From contig OZ199838.1 of the NCBI GenBank assembly GCA_964304625.1, positions 2,232,001-2,296,000 of the forward strand: a stretch of 64,000 nucleotides of DNA. Direction: 5' to 3'. The position numbers and the translations under genes were made by a program. The notes below the pieces were generated by a model. That model was not told the DNA's origin, ran no database searches, and saw only the letters and a program-made list of their open reading frames with translations. This DNA is from Kudoa neothunni (taxonomy: Eukaryota; Cnidaria). This document shows, one piece after another, positions 12,202-23,769 of this stretch. How positions within the stretch are numbered: the first letter of the stretch is position 1; every line of letters begins with the position of its first letter.

Positions 12202-12525
12202 ATTATTGATAATCGTGTAATAAATGAGACCGTGACCTCCATCACGACCGCGGGAATCCGCTTATGTTGGATAGTGTTAACGACGTTTCTCGGATTGATT
12301 AGTATTGTTATACTTATATATAGTGTTTCTATTCGCGCTATTACAAATCGTAAAAGACAAAAAACGAGAAAAACCGGATGCAAGATGGTGTTTTTCCTCG
12401 AGTCACATACTTTACCATTACCCAACTATTTTTCTTTCCGCAACGTTGCAACCATTAATATAAAATTTAAACGTCAAAAAACATGTTTAATCATGACTGT
12501 TAAGCTAAACTCTTATGAAAAATAG
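12202..12525 (+). CDS. possible single-pass membrane protein exon, unrecognised
   Basis: An open frame from about 12202 has an N-glycosylation-like NETVT, a strongly hydrophobic helix (WIVLTTFLGLISIVILIYSV) and a basic stretch NRKRQKTRKTGCK, then HTLPLPNY. That is the layout of a juxtamembrane and tail region of a type I membrane protein. It has no ATG of its own, so it would need an upstream exon. A diverged copy of its C-terminal half lies at about 26130-26215 with stops, which suggests a repeat or decayed gene family. Function unknown. Confidence 0.3.
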   Translation: MIDNRVINETVTSITTAGIRLCWIVLTTFLGLISIVILIYSVSIRAITNRKRQKTRKTGCKMVFFLESHTLPLPNYFSFRNVATINIKFKRQKTCLIMTVKLNSYEK

Positions 12526-13540
12526 AACCAAACTACTTTGTGTATTGAAGTACATGCGCACCAATTTAGGCCTAATGTGAGTGAATTTTAGCAAAAATCT
12601 TATAAATGAATTAGAGGGTTAATTGCTGTTCGGTCATAAAGTTAACCAATGAATAATCGACTTAAAATGAAATCGGGATTGTGGGCTCCGTGAAAAATGG
12701 GAGCTACACACCCCCCATTACCGATTATTAGCTTTCTTTCAGCTCATACTAGATCTTCGAAAATAATAACTGGTCAATCTACTTTTTTATTATATTTTAG
12801 TAATCGAGTTTCAAATTTTTCGTGTTAATTTTTTTCCTCAGTTTCCACTTCATCAAAATATCTGTTTGTCATTTAATTTGATTGAAGACATTTAATTCTA
12901 CGCATGTATAAAATTCTGAGCAGTTTTTAATTTTAATGGTAAAATCCGGTTTTGATATTGAGTAGTCCGATTCTGATACCACACGATCCGATTTAGGAGA
13001 TAAAAAAACCCTAGATAAATGAATATCCCCGTAGGAAAATTAACACTAGGTCGCCTTTTACGCAATAATATCAATAAATTTATGTTGGAAATACGTTATA
13101 TTTTAATTTAAATTAGCTTAATTTAAAATATATTCTTGTTAAGGAAGTATCCTAAGAAAAATCCTTGATTAATTAGGTTTATCGGAGTAAATCTATTTCG
13201 ATAAGCAAGCATTAAAAAACGTGTATGTTCCTTAAAACATGCTCAACTTTAACTAGTCCTCTTATGAATAGTACATTTAAACTATATATTATCCATACGA
13301 ATACGTAATATTATATATGGTTTAAATGCAGTTAAAAATTCGTATAAAGGCATATTTCCAGTATCCACTTTTGGTCATTGAATACACAAATAGACATACT
13401 GGAATCATTATGTACGGATTTAATAGCAGATAGGGGAGGAGATTACATAAATTTAAAAGATTATAAAAAGATTAAATGTATATCCTCAAAAAATTTAGCT
13501 GCTTAATCGTTAAATTATAAAAATATATATAGTCAATAAA
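12526..13540. other. intergenic, no gene recognised
   Basis: AT-rich, no supported feature; it should contain the promoter of the ENPP-like gene that starts at 13541. Confidence 0.4.
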
Positions 13541-15028
13541 ATGGGGTTTCACATTTCATTTCACTATATTATGGCAACCTTTTCAATGGTTTTGGTGATA
13601 TCTTATCAGTCCCCTCTAATTTGGATCTCATTGGATGCCCTTGGTAAATCGATGATAACAGAACATAATACGCCGTTCTTGTACAACCTATCCCTAAGAG
13701 CTGCGGTCTCACTGGAGCATCACCCCAGCTATATAACAAAAACATTTCCAAACCATTTTTCAGCAGCTACTGGCCTTAATGTTGAAGAACATCAAATAGT
13801 TGGAAATTATATGATTGACGATAAACTTGGGGTTTTTAATAAATCTAATAATAATCCCGCTTGGTGGAATCCAAATAATGACTCGTATCCTATATGGACT
13901 TTGAACGAAATGCATAATAAACTCGGCTCAGCTACCATATACTGGCCCGGGAGTTCCGCACCATTTGGAATAAACAACACCATTCTACCAAAATATCACA
14001 CTCCTGTTTATGACACCAAATGTGATTGTAGGTGTAGACTTGAAAATGCTTATGATAACGTGATAAGTGGCGCATATGAATTGGTTATGGTGTATATTGA
14101 CGATATCGACGTGGCAGGGGCACTTTTATGGCATAAAATCATCTAATTTTTCTCAAACTATTAAAAAAGTCGATAAATTAGTTGAATTATTTTTCATAAA
14201 TATCACACATAATAATTCTTTAGCAGATGTACTTGTTATGAGGTTTTTTACATTTAATGAAGCATATTTTAGTGGAATCTTATCATATCAAGTGATCATG
14301 GAATGATAGACTTGAACAAGTCCAAAACTATATTTCTTAAAAAAATACTTCCTAGTGCAGTAAACTACACGCTGATTGTTAAAGGTTCTCAAAGCCAACT
14401 AAATCTACACAATAAGTCCGAATGAAAATACGGTTATTCAATTGATTTCCAAACAGAGGGGCGTTTACATGGTTGCAACTCCCAAAACAATGCCTGAGCA
14501 GTATAAGTACTCCAAATCAAAACGAATACCTGATATTACAATAATAATGAAAGAAGGATGGGCAGTTGTACAGGATGTAAACAATAACAACATATTTTTT
14601 TGTAGTCCGTGTTAATTAAATAGGAGGAAAGTTATATGGTTGTTGGTGATCATGGGATATCCGCAAGCATAGCTCCCTCAATGTATGCCATCATGATGGG
14701 TCATGGGAAAGATTTTCACAAAAACATAACAATAAATAAAACAAAGATGACAGACCTCTTTGGAATTTCTTGTTATATTTTAGAGATTGAAAACTATTGC
14801 AAGATAGACGATCACGCCAAACTTGTAGCTAGAACGCTCTTGTCAATAAAACGGAAAGAATATGAGAATATAATATCAACAATTTCAACCATTCCATCAT
14901 TGAATGGCGAAAAAAAACAAAACTGGATCTTAATTTCCGCTATAGTCATCATGACGGGTGGTTCATTTATTGGATGCGGGTACGTCTTCTGGTGGTGGCG
15001 TAAAACAATACGAAAAAATGTGGTATAA
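13541..15028 (+). pseudogene. ENPP-type ectonucleotide pyrophosphatase/phosphodiesterase, frame-disrupted
   Basis: Alkaline phosphodiesterase family closest to ENPP4/ENPP5, which hydrolyse nucleotides at the cell surface. Segments: 13541-14228, 14273-14576 and 14624-15028, with GT-AG introns of 44 and 47 bp. Seen: signal-like N-terminus, WISLDAL (first metal Asp), nucleophile loop YITKTFPNHFSAATGL, NPAWWNPNNDSYPIW, YWPGSSAP, the D-x3-GH metal pair at IDDIDVAG/GHFYG, ISSDHGMIDL, GDHGISASIAPS, and a C-terminal membrane helix before RRK-rich residues. Metal and catalytic residues are kept. The frame shifts by one base within a GGGG run at about 14117-14120, and again at about 14419-14424. Either the gene is recently disabled or these are assembly errors; conservation on both sides favours a young break or error. 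Confidence 0.8.
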
Positions 15029-18000
15029 AACTTTTTTCAACCAATTTTGGGTAAATTTATATTTTATTAGTATTCGAATAATAATATATGATTGAAAAGT
15101 CCTCAAATTTATCGGTTTCACTTAATGAACTAGACCATGAATATAAAATTATATTCCAACAATTATTTTATGTCTAATTTTTGTAATGTGATTTAAAGTT
15201 GAAAATTTTATCCAAATTCTAAATCTACTATCTATCTACATATATTAAGTAGCAGCGTCCGTGTTTGTGTCAGAAAGTGCCCATGTGCGTCCAATTTTTT
15301 TTATTAATCGCGTTTCAAAAAATATTTAAATCGCTTTTACACTACTAAATTTTCCCAAAAGTGTTTAAAAAATAGTGATTTTGTCAATTCAAAGTTCGTT
15401 CATCGGATTACTTGAGTTCAACAATAGAATTAACACCTGCCTGTGTCATGATAATCGTCGGTTTAAGTTAACTTACCCCCTTATATGCTCTATCGAATGT
15501 CGATTAAGCGATGCTATCTACCATTATATATAAGGTTGGCTCTTCAGTTTGGGTGTTTGTGAAAATACATTCCTTATTTGTGGCGTTTTAACGTATTTGA
15601 CTTGATAAACATACTTTTATGTTTTTATTAATGGTTTAAAATACAAACCCCATGTCCGTAGGTTTCATTGAAATCGTCCGCTAAGTTTACCTTTCCGTGA
15701 TTAAATTCAATGCAGATGGTAGTAATTTTATTCCACCAAATTATTTAGATTATTTATGTTGATATTGATTCAATTTGAAACTGTCAGTGAGAAATAGTGC
15801 ATTAATGTTCGTTCCGGGACGAGGGATATTTATTTGATAATAAAAATTAATTTTCTTATGATTTCTTCTATCTCTATATATTTTTTATCTCCCATGAATA
15901 GTTGTGAATGGACTTTCTGAGCCGGGTCAAAAAATAACGTTTTAGATAAAACTCTAGCAGGATTTAAATAATTCGAGAATAAAAAAAATACGACGCTGTC
16001 TCGGACCTTAAATTATTTAGCATTAGTGTCGAACCACGAAGTTTTTAAATGAACGCCGGGAATGGAACACTCCTTCAAATAAATGATCATACTTTAAATT
16101 TCATAATCCAAATCGTTGAAGTATGAAGCTTAAAAATTTTTCAGTTATTTCGCATCTATGGGTTAATTTGAAACTTCAATATATTTTTAATATATACCGT
16201 CTAGTTTCAATATTGTGCAGTAATTTTTGCCAATTTACAACGCAATATAGATCCGCGCGCCAGCGCACAGAAAAAACTTTATTTTATGACTTATCCTCTT
16301 TTTTACTGTATAAAATCAATAAATTCATCATTAAAAGACTCGAGAGTTTATCATTTTTAAGTCGATATGGAAGCTTTTACTTCTATTTTTTATTATTGAG
16401 GTCAACTGGTCCATTTATTGTAGCTTCTTTGAATTGTTTTGCAGATTTTTACCACAGGATTTTGTTATTTCAGCCCCGTCTTTACTATGAAAATCATCTA
16501 ATATGTCACCATTAAAGATTGGAGACGAATTTTCTCCATTAACAGTTTCATTAATTTCAGAATTTGATATATGGCCAGATTTGTCCAATTAATTTTAGAT
16601 ATGTACTTTTAACTAATGAATCTTCATCAAATCCACTTGACTTTTGAGACATTTGACTATTATTGCTTGAAGTTTTTGATCAATCAAATGATGTATAATT
16701 CATTAAAAATAAATAAACATCCAATAAATTGGGGGATGGAGAATTAAAAATATTTTCTTTTAACCGAATGAACTATTCAAAATTCATAAGGTGGCAATAT
16801 GGAAGTTGTACTTTTTGGAAAAAATAAAAATATTATATTTTCCAAATGTTCCATGTATTTAAATTGGGGACTTTCATAAAAAAATTATTTTTTATCGTCT
16901 TTCACAAATATATTTTTAATTTTTTTCACAATGGATTAAAAAATGGATTAGTAAATTTATATTTTTATATTTAAAACCATACTTTTTCATTGTAGCGCAC
17001 GAAAAATATAAGTAACATTCGACATTTTTTATGACGAATGTAATATTGTTTAACTTAAATAATGGTTTGAAATCGTAAAGAACAATGATTAAACGTCCTT
17101 ATTTGTCACAATAAGACTAGTGTCATTCATCCAGTAGAAATACATGGAAAATTTTTTTTTGGGAAGATTTTAATCTTTTTTTTACATATTTATATTTAGA
17201 AAAAGGTAGTAATATCTATAAACTACGTTTAATTTGCTACTAAGTTGTTTATTAAGCCGAAAAGATTCATCCTAAGAATAGAGAACACTGTACAAGTATT
17301 GTATAATACAAAATATTTAATTTTATCACTAGTCCTTACGCGAGCCGGATGGGGAAAGTTCCCGGACAAAATTTGGTCTTCAGACCGGTGGTTTATAAAG
17401 TCACAGAATCATCAATAAGATAGGTAAGGCGATTTCAATGATTTATTAAGGAAATCCTTTTCTATCTTTATGATAACTACGTGTTAAAGTTGAGCTATTA
17501 TTGAACGTATTATCTCTGCCATGTGCTCAATTTTTTTACGAAAATTGATATTTTCTGCATTTCATATGTATTCTGGATTTTAAATAACATCGTAATATAA
17601 AATTTAAATGACTTTTTATTCTTAAATTATAATACAAAATTGAAGAAAGATCCTTAATTTTTATCAAATTGGCGCATTATCTGTTATTTAGCACCATTGT
17701 TATTTATTACTTATTCATAAAATTATATAATGTGAAATTTTCTATCATCAAAAAATATTCTTTGACCTCTAGATGACTTATAAACAATAATTTATCCAGA
17801 AGTTTAAAAATTTGGATGTCGCAACGCCCAAGTTACATATAATACATAATAAATCTTAAACAACTAGTTATTACAATGAATATTTTTTAAAATAAATATC
17901 TTGTGCTGCTTTTTATTTTCTATTTTTGGTGTAACTCAATATTTTTCCACTTCCATGTCCCTTTACCTCCACCTACGAGTGAGATAACAATACCCGAGAA

Positions 18001-18859
18001 GTAAATTTAAAAAATTCGTTTGAAGGGATACTTTGTTAAAGTTTCAAATGCGTTAAGTATTATATGCTTAACAAACTTAATCTTAATCCACAAAGAATGT
18101 GTATTCCGCTTAATTATACTTGCTTAAGAATAAACAAGTAGACTTGTGATAAATACGTTTAAACATCTCCAGGCGATAACTAAATAACTAATCAAAAAGA
18201 AATTCGATATATAAAGTTATTTTTTTAAAGAAATATGTATAATTATTTAAAGATGAATAAGGACTCTATTTATAATATTTAGCACAGAAAAATGGAAATG
18301 TAATATAATTAAAAATCTTTTCGCAGACAACCAGATAACAACATTCAAAGTCGGGTTTTAGCATTTGCGACGACTAAAATAAATATCCTTATGAAATTAC
18401 AGTCCCATCATTTTTAAACTAAAGGAATTTGATTCAATGGGGCTTTTATAATTACAAAATCTCTTTAAAAAATTTAATATTATAAATTGGTGCTGCTCTA
18501 TAAACCTTTTTTTGAGGGTGTGATCAATTTCAAACTGGAAGGATGAACATACATGGATTAGCACTCAAAATATTACGGCGTAAACAATTTCTACATTCAA
18601 TACAATATCCGAATGACTTTAGATTGAAAAAATTTTTTACTATTTGTAACCTCAAAATTCACAATTCACAATTTACAACCTACAACTATATTAATACAAA
18701 AGGTTTTTGAAAAAACATCTGCTATTGTTAACAAAAGGGAGTTGAGGTGATAAGAAAAAGTGATTACACTAGAGTACCTTCCACTTGGGATTAAATTTGT
18801 TTTTTGAAACCTCCGGCTCGAAACATTTCGGTCTACTTCTGTTAACAATAATTGGTAGG
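15029..18859. other. long intergenic stretch, no gene recognised
   Basis: About 3.8 kb. An open frame at 16123-16515 (+) lacks any recognisable feature. The opposite strand between 16430 and 16660 has a weak Ser/Asn/Asp-rich coding-like run with no continuing exons. A CpG-rich patch (CCGCGCGCCAGCGCAC) lies at 16253-16268. Nothing here can be called a gene. Confidence 0.4.
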
Positions 18860-20571
18860 ATGGAACCAGAAGCAACTGAGAATGGTGATGTAGGCTTTGC
18901 AACCACAGCTATTCACAATAGTGTAAGTAGCATGAAATTGTCCACCAACCCGGTTGTCTCGGGCATAATGATCTCCACATCCTTCATTCACAAATCACCA
19001 GGAGTCACCGATGTGATTAATATAAAACATAGACACGTTGTTTATATGCTATAATCATATAAATAGGGATATGATTATTCTCGAACTAACAATCCTACAC
19101 GTCATCAATTGGAAACTTCCCTGGCAAGTCTAGAGAATGCCAAATACGGTAAGTTTTTCGAGTGTATTGCATTGGTTTAAGTGTGTCTCTTGTTAAGGAA
19201 TCGCGTTTTCGTCAGGAATGGGGGCGATAACTTCGCTCATGTATTTGTTGGAAAATGGGGATGAAATTGTTAGTGTTGATGACGTCTACAGCAGAACTAC
19301 CCTTTTTTTCAAATCATTCCTTAAAAAGTGGGGAGTGAAAGCTAAAATGATTGATATGGGTAGTGAGGAAGCGTTTAGAAATGCTCTAAGTCCGAAAACA
19401 AAAGTTTATACTTTGTTCAGTGTTAATATTATAGTTGAGGATAATTTCTAGATGGTATTCATCGAATGCCCCACAAATCCACAGTTAAAAGTTGTCGATA
19501 TAAGAAAAATAACAAAAATAACCAACGAATTCGACCAAGTAAACTGGCAATGGGTAGGCAGAATTTATAAAAAATATTTAGAACATTATTACGGTGGTTG
19601 ATAACACTTTCTTGTCGCCATACTTTCAAGTATAACCGTCCAGTTATTCGCATCGTGAAATTTCATTTTAATAAAATCAAATATAATGTAGAAACCATTG
19701 GAACTCGGCGCAGATATTTCCGTTTATTCGTTGACAAAATACATAAACGGTATATTTGAGTGGAGATGTTTAGTTGCGATGAGGCTTAGGTCATTCTGAT
19801 GTTATAATGGGTGGTGTGATGCTGAATGATGACAAACTCTACACACGAATAAAGCATATCCAATCCAGTATTTCGATTGATTGGTTGCATATCTAATAAT
19901 TATTAAGCTGTTGGTACTGTTCCAAGTCCAATAGATTGTTTTCTGGTTTTACGAAGTATCAAGACATTAGCTCTTAGGATGTCCAAGCATCATGAAAGCG
20001 GTTTGAAAATTGCTTTATTCCTTGAAAATCATCCGCTAGTCGATAAGGTTTACTACCCGGGTAACATTATTGTTTCGACAAAAAATTACAAAAATTATGA
20101 AAATAAATTGGGTAGAACTTCCCTCCCATCCTAATTATGAGATTTTCAAGAAGCAAACGTCTGGCATGTCAGGAATGATTACGTTTCTGCTTAAAGGAAG
20201 AAATATTGATGATGCAAACAAATTCGTCACTTCCTTAAAGGTAACCAGTTCGTTTATCAAATTTTATAACGTTTAATGAATAGCTGTTCAAACTTGCTGT
20301 AAGTCTTGGTTGTTATGAAAGTCTTGTGGAAGTTCCGTACGTTATATGGAAATTGAATGTATTGCATCTGTTGAAATATTGTAGATCTTCAATGACACAC
20401 GGCTTGATTCCCCAGGATGAAAAACTGGACACTGGCCTTTTGGATACTATGGTGAGAGTTCTGTTTAAACTAGTATGTAACAAAACTTAGATCCGGCTTT
20501 CTGTGGGTTTAGAAGATGCAGACGATCTAATCAGTGATCTCAAAACTGCCTTTAATCAAGTTTTCAAATAA
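18860..20571 (+). CDS. CTH: cystathionine gamma-lyase
   Basis: PLP enzyme of transsulfuration: cystathionine to cysteine, ammonia and 2-oxobutyrate; it can also make H2S. Twelve phase-consistent exons (18860-19012, 19067-19148, 19198-19403, 19452-19538, 19582-19629, 19692-19749, 19790-19867, 19908-20060, 20116-20240, 20284-20336, 20385-20451, 20491-20571) encode 396 aa, against 405 in human. Seen: YDYSRTNNPTRHQLE, FSSGMGAITSLMYLL, ECPTNPQLKVVDI, VVDNTFLSPYFQ, ADISVYSLTKYINGHSDV with the PLP lysine in SLTKY, GTVPSPIDCFL, YPELPSHPNYE, SSMTHGLIP, and IRLSVGLEDADDLISDL. All introns are 39-62 bp. Several donors are weak (GTTTAT, GTATTT, GTACGT), so automated prediction may miss exons. Confidence 0.95.
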
Positions 20572-21599
20572 AGAAATATTTTCTCAAATTATTCGATAAT
20601 TAATTATGCTTCGACTAATAGCTAGTATTTATCTAATTAGTAAAGGTTTCGCTATTCCAAATTGTTTCTTTGATCACATTAAAAGCGCCTACCTCTCGTG
20701 AAAACTAGATCTATTCTTTTCCCGGTTACATTATCAGAGTTCGTTGAGGAACATCCATATAAACATTATTTAAAACATTCGTTAAATTCATATTTTTATT
20801 TTCAGACTACGATGAATACAAATTTTTATAATTTTGTTAATTCTGGCAGAATATCACGATAAAATTTATTGTGTAGCCAAACAGTGATTTCTTGGAGACC
20901 TTAACGCATCCTTCCCTAACCTTATTGGTTCATGACTCCTGGCTAGCTAAGATAGGTTTACACGAGTCTTTAAGTGTATTAACAATGTAGATCTATGTTT
21001 ATGATACTATTGCTCCTGGTTTGTTTTGAAAGTTAGCTTTTATCATAGTCAGAAACTCGCGAAAAACTAATGTAACAACTTGTTTCATCTTTCTTCGGTA
21101 GTGTGAGAAGTTTAACTCTCCAAATATCGTCATCTTAGGTCGACAAACAACACCAACTCCTCTTTTTAAATGTCAAAGGCGTTTGTTCCTTGGTGCCTGC
21201 AAGATTTTTGATTCCTAACACAAGTCTCCGACAATTCGATTCAATGCCAAATATGACACCCTCCACTTGACTGATTAAACTATAAATGCAGGTGTATCGC
21301 AAGTAGTGTCGATTGTAAGGCTAGGAGGAGGTCGTATGAAGACATTTATGGATATAAAGATGTGTAATAATAATTTATACATCATTATATTGAAAAATTC
21401 AATATTATATAAGAAATGTATTTTCAGAATATGATAACTGTTGTATTTTATGATTTTTTCCTCTCATGATCAAGTCATCATATATTCCATTTCTTTTAGA
21501 AGTTCAAAATGATATGAGAAAGGGAAAATAATGAAAATTTTCAAATTATTTTGTAACAAATAAATTAAAAATTACTTATCTATACAAAGTTTTTAAAAT
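20572..21599. other. intergenic, no gene recognised
   Basis: The part at about 20880-21350 has less extreme base composition than its surroundings and reads like decayed coding sequence on either strand, but no family could be named. Confidence 0.35.
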
Positions 21600-23477
21600 G
21601 GCAGTGTCTATTGGCCCGAACAAATTTATTTATTTATTTAATTTTCGAGCCTTTTATTATACTAAATCTGTGTTGTCTGATATTAAATAACTTGCAATTG
21701 TGTACTTAATGTTTTTATCGAGTTATTTATTTATTCAAATGAACATTTTTAGTTCTGATTTAACTTTTAATTATCTATATAACTAAAATTTTTATTTTAA
21801 TATTTTTAATTTTATTGTAACGTGCGTTGATTTGATTGTAATCATCGCCTAATGTTGTAATACAAAATTATTGTAAAAAAATGTAGGATTTTTCACTAGA
21901 TTAAAAACATAAAGTATATAGTTGTTGTATTTAAAGATATTTGGTTATAGCAAACGAAAAATTTTGATTTTACTCCTACGTGCGTGTTTACGAAATGAGA
22001 TTGCCTGAACTTAATACGATTTTTCAAACCGGAAATACTTTTAGCATTTTTGAGGAGTTAAAGTTGAAAATAGAAGAATACGAACAAAACTCCGTGGGTA
22101 GTTTATCTATATATGACTCTTAAACCATCGAAAGAACTTAGAAGCGATGTAATAATACGTTAAATCCAAAACTTTAGTTTTATCATACAAAATACTGCTG
22201 GGTTCATCGCGACAAAAACTTAATTTCTTCAAAAATTTTAATAAATTTTGTATATGCATTAAAGTTTGAAAACACGCAGCCGTTATTTTAGAGAAAACGA
22301 TCTGTTGGTAGAAGAAATTCGAATTCTTATTACAAAGCATGCCCAATGTTTCTAAAATTTTCAGTCACAGTTTTTACATAGTAGAAATAAAATATCAAAG
22401 GATGAAAGTGATCTTATCGCTCAATTTGTTCAAGTTAACGGAAATTCCGAAGTAATCCAAGAAAAAATATTAGAGTTGTATGAATTGTAAAACAGAAGAA
22501 TGATAGTAAGAGAAATTATGATAAAAAACTTTCGTTTTAATTAATATGCTATTTAAATATATCTTATACCATCATGAATATGTATTTTACTCATCCATAA
22601 GATGGTATTTATGTTACAATAATTTAAAAGGATTTTTTTATCAAATACATTCAATCAATTTTACAAAATACATATAATCATGTAATTGAGTTCATGAGAA
22701 CATGTGTGATACATGGCTTGGTGAAAAAAGTCAAAGTCGAACATTTTTTGAATAAAATCACCAATAAAAAATTATATATTTAAACGTTGAAAATAATGTT
22801 CCAAATATGAATAAAATTGTTATAGTGGATAATAACAATTAAATATTTCAATTGAGAACATTAAATTTCAACCAGTATCGTCAAAATTCAGTTTGTACGC
22901 TAAGTCCAAATAAGGGAGTATGTGAAGTGTCCTGATTAGGTGACATTAAATTAAGTATAAATCAACAAATTGGATTCATTTTCAAATAAAAAAATCCTAT
23001 TCACAACATTTATTTACATTGAGTGATTTTATACCGATATTATAAAAAATATCAATGTCGGACATTTGACGCCATTTTGAGTTTTGGGTTTACGATAATC
23101 ATTTATATGGATGAAATCAATTAAAAAATATTGAAAATAGCAAATAACATGATTACAACAGTGAATTTATTTGAAACTATGAATATAACACGGATATATC
23201 ATATCAGAAAATTATTATTGCATAATACGTGGAACGAATAAATTTCTTACTGATAAAAAATCATAAAAACATTCCATCCAAAAGTTAAACAAGTTTATGA
23301 GGAAAATAGAGCATTTACAGCGATATATTACAATAATGATGAGGATGGATCTTTCCTAAGTAACGCCTTATAGCACAGATTCCTAAAGACAAAATTCTTT
23401 TATTTTTTTCGCATTAATATACAAAAAGAATCCCCTAAATAGGTAAAAACAATTTGTTCGGGCCAATAGACACTTCC
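21600..23477. mobile_element. MULE-like DNA transposon, degenerate
   Basis: Terminal inverted repeats match at about 26 of 27 positions: GGCAGTGTCTATTGGCCCGA at the left end, and GGAAGTGTCTATTGGCCCGA reading in from the right. The element is flanked by a 6-bp duplication TAAAAT (21594-21599 and 23478-23483). Inside, on the plus strand from about 21995 to 22490, a decayed reading frame starts MRLPELNTIFQTGNTF and continues with FYHTKYCWVHRD and KISKDESDLIAQFVQVNG. That layout resembles the N-terminal part of ZSWIM/MULE-type transposase-derived proteins. Several stops and frame changes are present and the catalytic and SWIM parts are not recognisable. The terminal repeats and duplication are solid; the family name is tentative. 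Confidence 0.6.
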
Positions 23478-23491
23478 TAAAATAAAACATT

Positions 23492-23765
23492 GTAGAATTA
23501 TAAATTGAGGTTTTTTAATTTTTCTTTATTCAGTGAGTCGCTAAAAGACTTACAGATAATTTTTACAGATATAATTTATCACGATTTTGCCAAAAAAGTA
23601 AAATAGTAGTTAGTTTTCCAAGAAACTTTTTCTCTATGAAAAAGGTTGCAAAAATAATAAAATATTTTTCATATTTAATCATATATTGTGGTCTGACAGA
23701 AAATAAAATAAAAAAGTTACGAGTAAAGTAATAGCATAAGGATTTAATTCCTTCGAAATATTTTG
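23492..23765. repeat. dispersed copy of hAT-relic 3' region
   Basis: This segment is a diverged direct copy of 38951-39225: both share AACTTTTTCTCTATGAAAAA, ATATTTAATCATRTATNRTG and a closing run of CTTTCGAA/CTTCGAA. At 38.8-39.8 kb the sequence lies next to a hAT transposase C-terminus, so this copy is probably a fragment of the same transposon family. Confidence 0.6.
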
Positions 23766-23769
23766 TTTA

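Noticed and set aside
16123-16515. 130-codon open frame at 16.1-16.5 kb
   Set aside because: Low-complexity, no motif, no splice-linked neighbours; a weak opposite-strand coding signal is just as likely.
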